Assembly: GCA_009760855.2 (NCBI GenBank)
Contig: WPIO01000091.1
Coordinates: forward strand, 1,219,001 to 1,283,000
Source of the DNA: Cristatella mucedo
Lineage: Eukaryota; Bryozoa; Phylactolaemata; Cristatellidae
Direction: 5' to 3'
DNA length: 64,000 nt
Shown: piece after piece, positions 50,201 through 58,135 of the stretch
Numbering within the stretch: position 1 is the first letter of the stretch
Layout of the letters: each line of letters starts with the position of its first letter
Translations under genes and position numbers: made by a program
The notes under the pieces: model-generated
What the model was told of the DNA's origin: nothing
Seen by the model: only the letters and a program-made list of their open reading frames with translations
Database searches by the model: none

Positions 50201-53200
50201 ATCCAGCTTCTGCTTGCTTTCCTGCACACCAGGGCCGACTCATTTTTGTGGCTTTTGGACTCCAAGTAACAAAAATAGATGCTCCACTAAGTTTATTTTT
50301 TTTAATGTGGTGTTCAGGGACGTGTTGGTGCCGCGATGCAAGTGCATTGAATGCTGGTGGAGGCTCAAGTCCCCCCCCCATGCCACCTGACGAGGTTTGA
50401 GCCCCCACTCCCATCTAGCTGAGGAATAGTGCCGGGCCACTCCAACTAAAGGTACGGCCAGTCATGCCTCGTGTGGGCTAAGATTATCCCTGAATCTGAG
50501 GTGGCTACCAGACTTTTAGGAAGCAGCTCAAGGGGCTTATAAGGGAGTGCCACCTTCGTCATCGGCAGCTTTAAGAGTGATGTGTCTCCAGAGTGAAGCT
50601 ACCACTTATTTTGAGACCTGAGTTTGCTCGAGTTGCCAAAAGGACAGTTGCTTTTTAGACAGGCCCGAGGAAGCGCACCAAGCTGTGTGCCTTTGGCACA
50701 TGGCCTTTGGCTCTCTAAACGGACTGAACAAAAATCTTTTTGGACAGATGAGTCAACAAGCCGATACTATTAAGCATTTAGTGGTCGTATAATGTAAACG
50801 ATCTCTGTATCATTTGCGATTTATGTTCCAACTTGCTGAACCTTGTTACATCGAGGTACATGTTTGCTGCTTTTGTTGAGGTACATCCTTGTGTCATTTG
50901 AACAGCTTCATTTACACTGTAGCTTTGCATCGTGTAAATTCCATGATTCTGCCAATACTGTACGGAATAACCTGTAATAGCAAGTGTGACCTCAGCTCTT
51001 TTGCATACTGCTGCAGTAGTTCATTTCTGATTTCTTTTGGATGCATGTCATCAAACATCCTTGAACTTTTTATACAGTAATCATGGGCGTGGGTAACAAG
51101 AGTTATTTAACCGAAATCAGAAATTAACTACTGCAGCAGTATACGAGCAAATCATGTGGCAACCATGCCGTTGACGACTGACTAGATGAGCTGCTGAGTT
51201 TTGAGTCAGTTGCAGATGATTGAGGGCAGTGGCCGAGAGTCTTGAATATAGGGGATTGCATACATTTTGGCTCCAAAGTAGTTCTACCAGTCGAAACGGA
51301 TTGCCTGTCGTTATTCTAACCGGCACCAGAAACGTGCCTTGGTAGATCAAGTGAGATATGACAATGTTTTGATAACCCCCATATTCAAAGGATTTACCAT
51401 TTATTCATTATTTCTGTCCATATCTACATATTGGCAAAGTACCATCAAACATGCTGTTAGTAGACTATTCTAGTTGGTACTAGTATGAGATGTGAGAACA
51501 AATTTTATGATGCTCGTGTAACTCATATATCAATATATCAAGCATCAGTTGTCAGAGAACGATCTCATATGGGCATTGAGTTTTGAGCACGAGTGCAGAC
51601 TAGGTTAGATAAACCGTAGACTATAAGATGATTTGGCAAAGACTGCTAAGATACTCGTGGTGTAAATTACCCTGCTTAGGACAGGAGCAAACTCGTTAAT
51701 AATGTATCATTGGTCCATGCATTTATTACATCTCGTCTCGACTTCTGTAATTCTCTATTCGAAGACCTTCCAGCCTATATACAATGATGCACTTACAATT
51801 GATGCAAAAATGGAGCTAGGCTTGTCTGTCGTAGACGTCGAAGCTGTCACGTTGCACCACTTCTATTCTTCGTCGACCTGAATAGAGATTAAGTTCTCTT
51901 AGGGCACTATACAGATGTATTGTATTTTATGTCACTTGTGGGAAACTGCATACCCGGCTTACGTGTCATTATAAACCTGTTGATACTGTGCTAGTAATAG
52001 TTAACTGTACGATACTGTAGTAGTCAGTGGCTTGCATTTACATTTAATAGCATATGTAAGAATCGGTAGTGGTACTTATCGTATTGCTACTGTAGCTGCT
52101 TCTAAATAAATTTGCGATCATCCCTCTGGGCATTGTGCTCTCTTCAGTGGCATTTGTGCATTTTGGTTTTGAATTGTGGTTGCCTCTCGTTGTGGGTGGC
52201 GCATGTTTGAGCTGTAGCAGAGCAGAACTTTTATAGATCAGTTTTAGCCAGCTGCACAACTAAGGGCTGCGTTGTCTGTATTAACTTCCATAAGTCAGAT
52301 TTCCAAATTTTTCTTGCTGTAGTTTCTTAAGCTTACCGTGCTAATGCCCAAAGTCCCCTTGTGCAATAGAGCTATGGAGCGACTTCCTAGCCGACTTCCT
52401 CATACACATAGCAATCGGCTTGCTGCACACTAGTCTCGTACTTATGCAACACACAGCCTGTTAAACTGTGTGGCAAATCCTCTTGCGATCGGTATTCTTA
52501 TATTGGTGTCCAAACTAGAAATTGGTCAGCTCAGCATAACCAGCTGAGGATGTTAAGGCCAACGGTATGTTCCATTAGCTGCAACGACTGGGCTAGTATC
52601 CGACACCGATCCACCCTCACGTGAGATTGTTGAGCTCAGGTCAGTGCGTTTATTTGCAGCAAGTGGCATAGTGTGCTTCGGTTTGTGTGGGTGTTTGCAT
52701 CCCCCTGAACAGGAAGATCTTTAAATCATTTTCAGGGAATTATAACGTCTTAGTTCGGCTGCCTTTGTCTTACACAGGCGGCTGCTTTCTGGCACACAGG
52801 AAGTCGTTGGCCCGACGATGGCCAAGGTAGCAGGAAACTCTCCAGACAAAGGATGATGAACAGCAAGTATGTGTATCCGAAGGTGTGGGAACCGGTCTCA
52901 GCTTGACTCCGTGACAAGCTTTATGTAATCACCTTTGGGCAGTCGGACGTGGCGGGCCTTGTCAGTCCGTTAGGCCACCCCGTCAGGAAGACTTTCGATG
53001 TTTCTTGAGATCCAGTGACACCTAGAAACAAATCTTCAAAGGTAGTGATTTATATATGGTATTTCTATGCGAGTGTGTGTTCTGCACATCCAAAGAAGAT
53101 ATATTTTCACATCTTAGGTGTAGAGATTAGATTAAACGTAGTTACGATTGAATAATTGCACCCATATAGAAAGGGGTCCAGTAACGAACCTCTGGGCATG

Positions 53201-56163
53201 TTAACGTGTCATGAGACAGCTGCAAGAGCCCTGCCTCCTCAGGAATACCTTTGGATTTTCTTGATGCGGCTCTTCTAAACCAGTTTGGATTTGGGTTACA
53301 GAGGCTAATATTAAATGCCAGCCACCTTGGAAAATCTCGGGCTCAATGTGTCAAATGCCGTCGTGAGATCGAGAGTTGTTGATCTTCCCATTGTCATCTT
53401 GGGCAAGAATGTTGCTGTGCATACTTAGCAGCACAGCCTCAGTGGGATATACTGCCTGATTAAGCTACTTAAGCCTTTCACCAAGCGGATGCTTCCTTAT
53501 TCGTGCCTACCCGTGTGTGCGTGCATGTGTGTGAGTGTGCCAAATGTGTGTGAACGCCCCTAAATGCACGTTGAAGTGTTAAGCAGAGCAGGAGTCCTGT
53601 TTTATCTTATAGAAATTAAGATACGGCTCTAGTCTTGTTTCAAAAGCCAAGGCTTCACAATGTATGAAAGCTTTAGGCTCATACTAATGCTGTTAACGTT
53701 GCACAGTGAAAGTCCAAAACGTCATGCCATAATGCTAGCGTATGGTGTGTTCTTTTAGTGGTGCTGCTCTGTCATATTGTTAACCCATCATGGTGTATGC
53801 TGCATAGCCTCATAGCCATATATCTTCATTTTGTAGAGAAGGAATATGCTTGATTTTATATGTAGTTAATGTGCTGAATTTCTCGGTCTTTCAATATAGG
53901 TGCTCTGCCGGCAAGTGTTCCTCAGATCCTTATCAACAAAGAACGATTGCCTTACCAAAGATTCGACGTTGAGCTTCTTGGAGACTGTGACACAATTGTC
54001 GAGGAGCTGTGCTATCGACTCGGTTGCGATTCCTGGCCGCTCGATATAGGATCGCCCGAAGTGCGTAGCAGCAAGTCACCAATGCTCCAACTCCTCTATG
54101 GGGATTTGCATAACCAGTCTAAACTAGATGAAACCAATGGTAGCTGCTCAGTTGGTGGTGACTGCAGTAACAGTTCGTCCACCAAAGCTGTTTATAGCCA
54201 GATTTCAGTAGTAGCTGATGCAGGCGAGGCAATCAGTGCATCATGTGCTGCCGAAACTGTTGCCGAGTCATGCCCAGGACCTGTCGTGCCCGAAGTCCAG
54301 TCCTGCACCTGGTGTGGTGGCAAGCGTGGCCATGAGGTTGATAGCCAATCACGACAAGACTCGACCTCTGCTATCGAATACCCTACAGTGGCTAGCCCAG
54401 ATACTGGCGAGGATACCAAGAATATTGGGACGTTCACGTGCAGATGTTTCTTATCGACAAAAGCAGGTCATCTTGGTAGTGAGGCTTCAGCACCCGTGAC
54501 AGAACTGCCCGGCTCCATAGCAGAGAAACTCCCCGGTAAGATGTTTTTTTTGCTGCTGTGCTTCAGTTTTCACCCTTCAGTTTTCGGCCATTTTGTGAAG
54601 TGCTAATATGTGTTAATTGAACCTATGCATACCTATAGAATCTGGCTTGCATCGGCTTGGTAAACGTGGTATTGCTGTCACATCAGGTCGAGTTCTCAAC
54701 CTTGACAAGGGCTCGACATGTTCTTCGTTTGTGTTTTATCGCTTAGGGTGTCACGAGCGATCTCAACCGTACTTGTGGTTCATCCACTGTGTGAGCATTC
54801 AATTGTGCACTTCCATTGAGCATCATGTTATTAGATTAGGCTCGTACGACATTAGATTTACTTATAGCTGTTTCGTATGACTTTCATCCGGCAGCTTTTT
54901 GGCATGTTTGTAATAATGACACAGTGCCTGGTCCCTGAGTACGTGATGTGGGTCTTTAGGGATGTTACAAACATCCATTCGTGCTCCAGCTATATATTTT
55001 GTTGTACCTATCACATACATTGCAATAACTTATCCTGAGATTTGAGCTACTGCTGCTGTGTGTGAAGCTGTATTTTAAATCCTTTCATCAAAGGACATAG
55101 CCAAGCCAGGCGTGCCATTGCCAGGTCTGGTAGAAGTGGTGTGCAGGAAGGAGTACCTCAGGCTCGTGCTTTTCTTGTTTTAACTGGTGTGGTTACTTTA
55201 ATTTGATCAGTGGCTTGCATGCTTTAATCATGCTTGCATGCTATTTAGGTATTCTGTGGTTTGTAAACAAAGTCTCCATTCCAGCTGCCTTGCTTGGCTT
55301 GCCTGGAGAATTCCTGTGCATCACATATACTAAATTGACCACTTCTCATAATCTCCTAGCTTTTTTTATTCGCGCGTATCTATAGAACCTTAGTTTCTTA
55401 ATTGCCTGCCAATATCTCCGTTATTTCAAAATGTTTCTTCTCTGTTCACGAGCAATTGCTAGCTTGTTTTTTTTAATCCTTGTTCAAACTTCGAGATTGA
55501 TCTTGCGATTGTCTGAAGTCGTGTGTCCACATGCTTGCAACCGGATTCCTTGAACCGTTGTTGAACAAACGCCTAACACGGTCTTGGGCAGGCCATAGTA
55601 GTCGCGTAAATCTTACCCCTCGATTTTGGGGCGGTGGTTGGGCAACATTGTCTTAGTAACTGCATCTGTTTCGGAGGGTGCTAGAAACCACAATACAAGT
55701 TCATTTTCACATACTTCGTACCCGATAGCGAACTGAGGTGGCAGCCTGCATCATTTCCTACATATATTGACCCCTCGTATGAATTCCTACCCCGTGCTGG
55801 CTATTTTGGTTTGATTGTATTACCTTTTTCGATATTTTTGAGATTTAACCGGTTTCCCGGTACATGGATTTTTGGACCAGCACTGTAATGTTCGTTGCAA
55901 TAGCATTGTCGCGATTGCAGATCATGCGAATTCTTCTTGTAGCCCATTCGTTTCTGTTTGTTCCACCTTCAAAGTACATTTTTTCTGGTGCCGAGTTTCA
56001 CATGGATGACACTGATGATCCCAGTTCCAGCGAGACGGATGGTAGTGTCAGCGAAGAGTCCTCTTCTTCTGTGAATGATGACGACCTTACGCATAGCATA
56101 AACGATGTTGCTGGACCTGAACATCAGGTTTACTCGGCATTACCAGAGGCGAGTGGCTTGTAA
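22459..56163 (+). CDS. SIRT1: SIRT1-type NAD+-dependent protein deacetylase (whole gene, 10 coding exons)
   Basis: This is a nuclear sirtuin that removes acetyl groups from histone and transcription-factor lysines using NAD+. Exons are 22459-22609, 31296-31547, 37647-37894, 40031-40183, 44574-44721, 49207-49286, 49486-49666, 53900-54535, 54639-54686 and 55943-56163. They total 2118 nt, or 705 residues (human SIRT1 has 747), and every junction is GT-AG and in phase. Residues seen are a basic nuclear-localisation-like KRRRR (25-29), the NAD-binding GAGVS (215-219) and [13 protein letters not shown], the catalytic His317 in VECHG, zinc Cys 325, 328, 349 and 352, [17 protein letters not shown], and [12 protein letters not shown]-terminal [13 protein letters not shown] (639-651) matches the vertebrate ESA region, which binds back onto the catalytic core. 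A Ser/Asp/Glu-rich acidic tail follows. The family assignment is very secure. The first exon and the 48-nt ninth exon are inferred from phase and splice signals. Confidence 0.93.
23465..24390 (-). mobile_element. LINE A copy in SIRT1 intron 1
   Basis: The minus-strand tail is at 23480-23530. Upstream of it are the 3' UTR, thumb motifs (24000-24180) and the [16 protein letters not shown] segment. Truncated at about 24390. Confidence 0.85.
24411..24560 (-). mobile_element. Diverged SINE1 copy
   Basis: CTAGCTGATTCTGCAGCCTC tail, GAACCCTTCACGGCTGTCAT body and a decayed tRNA-like end with GAGCACCTTACC. It abuts a LINE A copy. Confidence 0.65.
24605..25215 (+). mobile_element. LINE A reverse-transcriptase fragment, decayed
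   Basis: Contains a diverged motif A region (CTTTTGGCAGCACAGTTTGA) and a YADD region mutated to [10 protein letters not shown] (24960-24990). No 3' tail. Confidence 0.75.
25238..26212 (+). mobile_element. Non-autonomous pogo/Tigger-like DNA transposon, with internal LINE patch
   Basis: It begins CAGTCTACCCTCGTTTATTG and ends GTGAGGGGCGTCTG, flanked by TA (25236-25237 and 26213-26214). It has the CCGCGATAGGTGAA and CGCGATAGAGTGAAGC internal motifs known from TA-targeting elements of this type. A related copy lies at 28960-29474 in reverse. No transposase frame is visible. The superfamily call is from terminal motifs. Confidence 0.7.
25813..26169 (+). repeat. Perfect 357-bp duplicate of 20623-20979
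   Basis: Every base matches the LINE A segment at 20623-20979 (reverse transcriptase [13 protein letters not shown] through the YADD motif). It has no LINE tail and lies inside a TA-flanked DNA transposon, with GCCT on both sides (25809-25812 and 26174-26177). Confidence 0.95.
26247..26286. repeat. CA microsatellite
   Basis: Uninterrupted (CA)n of about 20 units between the pogo-like element and a SINE2 copy. Confidence 0.97.
26340..26505 (-). mobile_element. SINE2 copy
   Basis: Reverse complement has GGTTTAGCTCAAGTGGTTAA, GTGACGTGGGTTCAAGCC and a decayed LINE A-type tail. It adjoins the end of the pogo-like element and a CA repeat. Confidence 0.75.
27165..27465 (+). mobile_element. LINE A decayed fragment
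   Basis: Diverged versions of the TCATCTCCACAGGCAAGATT and TTGGTGCAAAACTCTGCAGC segments of the LINE A thumb region. Confidence 0.65.
27690..28250 (-). mobile_element. LINE A decayed fragment, minus strand
   Basis: GGGAGTTCCAGGCTCTGGGTG near 27710 and GAGCTGATGTGGTCATTTGG near 28130 match minus-strand LINE A copies. There are frameshifts throughout. Confidence 0.7.
28960..29474 (-). mobile_element. Second copy of the pogo/Tigger-like element
   Basis: The reverse complement aligns with 25238-25720: ATCTCTCGTTTATAGGGGTTAATC at the end, ATTCGAATATTTTCATAGTT-like centre, and AGAGATGTACTGCACAGCAAAGAAG. The far terminus is not recognisable. A run of C at 29037-29050 is embedded. Confidence 0.7.
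29475..29618 (-). mobile_element. SINE2 copy
   Basis: Reverse complement has TGGTTTGGTCCAGTGGTTAA, CGTGGGCTCGAGCCCCGTAG, and the LINE A-type tail GTATGTGAAGCGCCTGAATAG. It abuts the terminus of the pogo-like element. Confidence 0.82.
29680..29965 (+). repeat. Unclassified interspersed repeat, family X, copy 1
   Basis: Shares with 38635-38930 and 50810-51075 the order CTTGTTGAGGTACATGCTT, GTGTAGCTTTGTGCCGTG, TTCTGCCAATACTCCACGG, a CAGCTCTGCATG segment and ACTTCAAACATCCTCC. No open frame, terminal repeat or tRNA box recognised. Confidence 0.65.
30862..31030 (+). mobile_element. SINE1 copy in SIRT1 intron 1
   Basis: Near-consensus, with both tRNA promoter boxes intact (TGGCACACTAGGTAAGG, GGTTCGATTCC) and the CAAAAAGAGGCAGTTTAATC tail. 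It lies 270 bp before SIRT1 exon 2. Confidence 0.9.
31296..31547 (+). CDS. SIRT1: SIRT1 exon 2 (acidic, Ser/Asp-rich N-terminal region)
   Basis: The acceptor TTTCATGGCAG|GTGCTA supplies two bases to complete a Gly codon. The donor GCTGCAG|GTGAGG leaves one base. It encodes a disordered Ser/Pro/Asp/Glu-rich stretch ([20 protein letters not shown]) typical of SIRT1 N-termini. It ends in SKWAPAAG, comparable in position to the SSDWTPEP segment before the human catalytic core. Confidence 0.82.
31690..31850 (-). mobile_element. Possible diverged SINE1-related copy
   Basis: CAGCAGAAGAGCCTTTGTTTGG and GGTTGGCAATAAAGAATAG resemble the SINE1 body. The tRNA part (AAACCCAGGTCCTGGATCAT) is closer to a motif at 1290-1320. 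Confidence 0.45.
32650..32775 (-). mobile_element. LINE B short 3' fragment
   Basis: A reverse-orientation piece of the 3' UTR (AATGTATCTGTCTATAACTC, GGGTGTCACGCTGGGGAGTT) followed by a trace of the GAAGTAGCAGCTCAGG segment. Confidence 0.6.
33480..34870 (-). mobile_element. LINE A copy in SIRT1 intron 2
   Basis: The tail is at 33485-33545. Then come the 3' [13 protein letters not shown], the [10 protein letters not shown] thumb segment, the [11 protein letters not shown] active-site motif (near 34540), and motif A ([15 protein letters not shown], near 34790). It has several frameshifts. Confidence 0.85.
35590..35980 (+). mobile_element. LINE B 3' fragment in SIRT1 intron 2
   Basis: It reads [32 protein letters not shown] and a C-terminal tail, then the 3' UTR, ending GGAGTTACTGACGGAGATAC. 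It is the closest relative of the nested copy at 19977. Confidence 0.85.
36095..36185 (+). mobile_element. LINE A tail-only fragment
   Basis: GCATATGTAAAGTGCCAGAAG to CTGAGGGTGCTATACTAATG, followed by ATT and AGT repeats. Confidence 0.7.
36655..36825 (+). mobile_element. Diverged SINE1-related copy
   Basis: B box GGATTCGAGCCC, the CCCACTGCAAGCGGTGATGA body and the ACAAGGCTGTTGAATCAGCT tail are recognisable. The 5' part differs. Confidence 0.65.
36998..37147 (-). mobile_element. SINE1 copy
   Basis: AAACAGCCGCTTTTTGAATAG and AGGATCGCCCACAGCAGG on the + strand, with a short deletion in the B-box region. Confidence 0.85.
37647..37894 (+). CDS. SIRT1: SIRT1 exon 3 (pre-core helix and first half of NAD-binding loop)
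   Basis: The acceptor TTCATATTGTAG|AAGCC was chosen because it is the one that restores the frame. It encodes [21 protein letters not shown] (the human counterpart is the TDPRTILKDLLPE region), the MTLW-like helix as DLTLWKIV, a KRTK basic patch, and the start of the Rossmann fold, IIVLTGAG. The donor is GCTGGG|GTATGT in phase 0. Confidence 0.93.
38635..38930 (+). repeat. Unclassified interspersed repeat, family X, copy 2
   Basis: TCGAGTTGCATGCTTGTCAC, AGTGTAGCTTGATGCCTTG, and a CACCTCTGCCTGTACATCA segment align with the other two copies. It lies in SIRT1 intron 3. Confidence 0.6.
39332..39391. repeat. Perfect 30-bp tandem duplication
   Basis: GATAACAGGCATGCACGATT plus ten bases, repeated exactly once in SIRT1 intron 3. 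Confidence 0.95.
40031..40183 (+). CDS. SIRT1: SIRT1 exon 4 (NAD-binding GIPDFRSR motif)
   Basis: The acceptor is CCTACATAG|GTGTCG and the donor CTCTAAG|GTAGGC, both phase 0, 51 codons. It encodes [20 protein letters not shown] and the [11 protein letters not shown] and RPFFKF motifs, which are close to identical to animal SIRT1. Confidence 0.96.
42330..44035 (+). mobile_element. LINE A copy in SIRT1 intron 4, carrying a hAT insertion
   Basis: There are traces of the start (CTCCTTTCTACCATTCGTATC) and the CIDAI segment at 42730. The DKT-like region follows, with the hAT element at 43054-43370, then the thumb region and a decayed tail (GGTGTAAAGCGTGTGG, 43955-44030). It is strongly diverged. 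Confidence 0.7.
43054..43370. mobile_element. SPIN-like non-autonomous hAT DNA transposon
   Basis: It has 5' CAGCAGTTCTCAACTTGTGG and 3' GGTTGAGAGCCACTG, imperfect terminal inverted repeats of hAT type. Internally, GGGTCGCGACC, a GGGGGTCGAAC stretch, CCGATGGTCTTAG and GGGTCGCGGCATTAG match what I recall of SPIN/OposCharlie-type hAT elements. It is 317 bp long. The 8-bp flanks (GTTTTGAT and GTTTGTAA) are only partly alike. Confidence 0.8.
43988..44084. repeat. 50-bp tandem duplication in a LINE A tail
   Basis: GGGGTGCTGT then AACAGCTTATTAGTT occurs at 43991 and 44041, with a few differences. Confidence 0.88.
44574..44721 (+). CDS. SIRT1: SIRT1 exon 5 (TQNID motif and catalytic histidine)
   Basis: The acceptor is CTTGGAAG|GAGATA and the donor GCCATG|GTAAGT, leaving one base. 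It encodes [28 protein letters not shown] and VVECHG. The His is the general base (residue 317 of the joined protein). Confidence 0.96.
44990..45138 (-). mobile_element. Diverged SINE1-related copy
   Basis: Reverse complement has GAGGTAAGGTGCTCGCTC, GTGGGTTCGAGTCCTGCAG and the GGTGATAGCAGTTAAGGCTC body. It is a subfamily with a different D-arm segment. Confidence 0.75.
46118..46286 (-). mobile_element. SINE1 copy
   Basis: Near-consensus minus-strand copy in SIRT1 intron 5, from AATCCTAGCTGATTAAACAG to CTAGTGTGCCATCACAGCTC. Confidence 0.9.
46295..46620 (-). mobile_element. LINE A fragment, minus strand
   Basis: Thumb-region piece encoding [14 protein letters not shown] and [13 protein letters not shown] on the minus strand. 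Directly abuts a SINE1 copy. Confidence 0.8.
46885..46950 (-). mobile_element. LINE A tail-only fragment, minus strand
   Basis: ATAATAATACATTCGTATAG followed by CACCCACAGAGAACTGAATC and TTTCTAGGCACTTTGC. Confidence 0.75.
46951..49206 (+). other. Unique part of SIRT1 intron 5
   Basis: No repeat family or coding signal recognised over 2.2 kb up to the exon 6 acceptor. Confidence 0.6.
49207..49286 (+). CDS. SIRT1: SIRT1 exon 6 (first zinc-binding CxxC)
   Basis: The acceptor is TATTTGCAG|GGTCAT and the donor AAACAA|GTAAGC in phase 0. It encodes [17 protein letters not shown]. Cys325 and Cys328 form the first half of the structural zinc site. Confidence 0.95.
49486..49666 (+). CDS. SIRT1: SIRT1 exon 7 (second CxxC, FFGENLP, GSSLKV)
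   Basis: The acceptor is TCTCTTTTAG|GTTGTG. It encodes [13 protein letters not shown] (Cys349 and Cys352), [13 protein letters not shown], and [13 protein letters not shown]. The donor ATACCAA|GTTCGT is weak, but it is the GT that gives the right phase and joins to a Ser codon as in human SIRT1. Confidence 0.94.
49930..50175 (+). mobile_element. LINE B 3' fragment in SIRT1 intron 7
   Basis: It shares the CATCCTTTTCAGCCATCCTTAGCTGCTACTTCCATGCT-type stretch (shown here in part) and the GAGTGCGCTATA...AACATCCAC 3' UTR, with more substitutions than other copies. Confidence 0.7.
50810..51075 (+). repeat. Unclassified interspersed repeat, family X, copy 3
   Basis: TTGTTGAGGTACATCCTTG, CACTGTAGCTTTGCATCG, GATTCTGCCAATACTGTACG and CATCAAACATCCTTGAAC align with copy 1. 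It lies in SIRT1 intron 7. Confidence 0.65.
51120..51300 (-). mobile_element. LINE A decayed fragment, minus strand
   Basis: The minus strand encodes [20 protein letters not shown], the [19 protein letters not shown] segment. Confidence 0.65.
51690..51935 (+). mobile_element. LINE A fragment with internal deletion
   Basis: Thumb segment (TTGGTCCATGCATTTATTAC, TCTCGTCTCGACTTCTG) joined directly to the tail (AGATTAAGTTCTCTTAGGGC). Confidence 0.75.
53180..53500 (-). mobile_element. Degraded non-LTR reverse transcriptase fragment
   Basis: Read on the minus strand with frameshifts it gives [14 protein letters not shown] and [10 protein letters not shown], the region around reverse transcriptase motif A. 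It is not close to LINE A or B. Confidence 0.55.
53900..54535 (+). CDS. SIRT1: SIRT1 exon 8 (end of catalytic core plus long variable C-terminal segment)
   Basis: The acceptor is TTTCAATATAG|GTGCTC and the donor CTCCCCG|GTAAGA. The first third encodes [25 protein letters not shown] and ELCYRLG, completing the Rossmann fold. The rest is a disordered Ser/Glu/Asp-rich segment with no recognised domain, apart from a [11 protein letters not shown] stretch and a later CRC. Confidence 0.93.
54639..54686 (+). CDS. SIRT1: SIRT1 exon 9 (48-nt micro-exon)
   Basis: The acceptor is CATACCTATAG|AATCTG and the donor ACATCAG|GTCGAG, 2+45+1 bases. It encodes [16 protein letters not shown], similar in place and character to the CWPNRVAKEQISRRL segment before the human ESA motif. 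The donor is weak. The phase to exons 8 and 10 is the main support. Confidence 0.7.
55943..56163 (+). CDS. SIRT1: SIRT1 exon 10 (ESA-like motif, acidic tail, stop)
   Basis: The acceptor is ATTCTTCTTGTAG|CCCATT. It encodes [20 protein letters not shown], matching the human LFLPPNRYIFHGAEVY region that stabilises the active site. It then encodes an acidic/Ser tail and stops with TAA at 56161. Confidence 0.9.
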
Positions 56164-57076
56164 CTAGTGAATTCAGCCTCACCGTCCAGGATCAAATCAT
56201 CAGAAGAACGTCCAAGCTGCGCCTGCCTTGTTGTGGCTCTAAGATAAATGTAGTCACCGTATGGCAAAACTCTCCCACCTACACCACCATGCCTGTGCTG
56301 GACTTGCACTTACAGAGCCTGTGCATGTGCTGGAGGCAAAGCTATATCAGCATCTCGCACACCCTTTTGTAACCTTTTCCACCAATGACCGCTTATCCCC
56401 CCAGGTACACTGTAATGTTAAGCCGTGTTTTGGACTAAACTCATTTTAAAGGTGAATATGTATATTTCATGAGCAGTGTGCCGTGATGAATAAGTGCTGC
56501 ATCGCCCTGTCATCAGCAGCTGACTGCTTGCTGATCTTGTGATTTCTAGGTTAGTGACTGTTACTCGGACTTGGTGGATGCTATTCGTTTAGTCAATCGG
56601 CCAGCGACTTAAGTATAATACGATCGTGGCTCTTGTACATGTGTGTTTGGTGTCGCTTTGTCGTGGCACCTGTAAGTTTTGCCCTGTTTAAGCATTGCAG
56701 CAGTATACTCGGTACGATTACATTAACGACTGTGCCGATGAGCAATCGTTTTGGTCTACTGGGCATCAGCAACCGGATAGCTCTGGCCACTGTTGAAGCA
56801 AGTTTGAGCCCAATGTATCGCTCACAGTCCAGAATCAGGCTGCATATTCGCTCTACATTTTGTTCAAAACTGCTGCAGTTAAATGTATCAAAAGCTACAT
56901 GTGCATTCAGCTGTTAAGGGGTACCAGCACTGCCACAGTGGGTGCAAGGTTGTATCCTCACCTGTCTAGACAGCCGTAAGCGATGCTAAGTTTCTGCTCT
57001 CAGGTCCCGTGGTCTGCGGGCGAACTGAATTTTAATGGTGAGGGCATCAGAACGCCGTAGTCACTTTTGAAATCGT

Positions 57077-57082
57077 ATTAAA
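57077..57082 (+). terminator. Candidate polyadenylation signal ATTAAA downstream of SIRT1
   Basis: An ATTAAA lies 0.9 kb after the SIRT1 stop, followed by a T-rich, G-containing stretch. It is a weak candidate. Confidence 0.2.
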
Positions 57083-57364
57083 GTCGTGATGCAATTTTTG
57101 TTCGCTTAAGATATGTTTGGTGATGAGAATTTCCATCAAATATCGCTTTAAATGAGCTGCCATAACGGAGCGGTGAGCCATTGTTGATGACTAAATGCTT
57201 CTCTAATGTTAATCTGCGACAAGAACTACTCTTGTAAGGCTTTTCCCTCAGGGATCGTAGTTTTCCTCGAATCCTTTCCATTCTCGGATTTATTTTTGTT
57301 GGAATATGCAGCATGTTTTAAAAGCGTCGGGAATTACTAATATTAGTACTTTAGGCAATAGATA

Positions 57365-57720
57365 TAGAGAAGATATAGCCCATAGAGAACCAAACCCCTT
57401 TCTTGGCACTTCACATTCGCTGGAAAGAAGCTTGTCAATTCAACCGGATCCGGCAAATGCTTTTTGGAACTGGTTGGTCTTAGCTTCATTTTTAATGTTC
57501 AGTAAAGGATAGTTTGACGTCGGTTGAGGATGAGCTCCATGCTCTTGGAGCATATGAACTGATACTACGGTCCTTAAAAGATTAGGCGTTGGTTAGAGGC
57601 ATAGCTAAATGACCTAAGTAAGAAGACCAGATCGTAGGTGCCTAGACTGACCAGGAATTAGATCGGGTTGGCCGAGCAAGAGAGTAAATGGACAAAAAAG
57701 TGACAATCTTGATCATAAGA
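57365..57720 (-). mobile_element. LINE A decayed 3' fragment, minus strand
   Basis: Tail (CATAGAGAACCAAACCCCTT, CTTGGCACTTCACATTCGC) and traces of the 3' UTR and the GAGCTCCATGCTCTTGGAGC segment. Confidence 0.65.
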
Positions 57721-57744
57721 GTTGCAAGTTTGTGCTGGAAAACA

Positions 57745-58135
57745 GCAGTTATTCTTCGAAATATGTTCCTGTGCTTAAAGGTCGTTGGCAAGAGAAGCTT
57801 TTTCTTTGCAGCTTCGAGTCTTTAGAACACACCTCTACAATTCTCAAGCAGCTTCATTTGCACTCCTGCTGCCGACTGTTGCTCATGCTGTCCAGCCGTC
57901 CTGAGCTGCTACTTACATGCTGCTCACTACCTTGACTGCCCTCCTCATTTAACTATGTTTCTCACTTTTTACATTTGGTTAGCGCCCTCCGAAAACTTTC
58001 TCGTTAACGAGAGAGGAATTCTATTGGCTACCTGTGCGTTACGAAAGCCGCTTAGGCTTGGAATGCACAATAGAAAAGTGTCGGCGTAACACCTACTTCG
58101 TCTGTGATGAGATCCATTGCAGACAGATACATTAG
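57745..58135 (+). mobile_element. LINE B 3' fragment downstream of SIRT1
   Basis: A diverged copy: TTAAAGGTCGTTGGCAAGAGAAG through CCGTCCTGAGCTGCTACTTAC to CGTAACACCTACTTCGTC and CAGACAGATACATTA. Confidence 0.7.
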
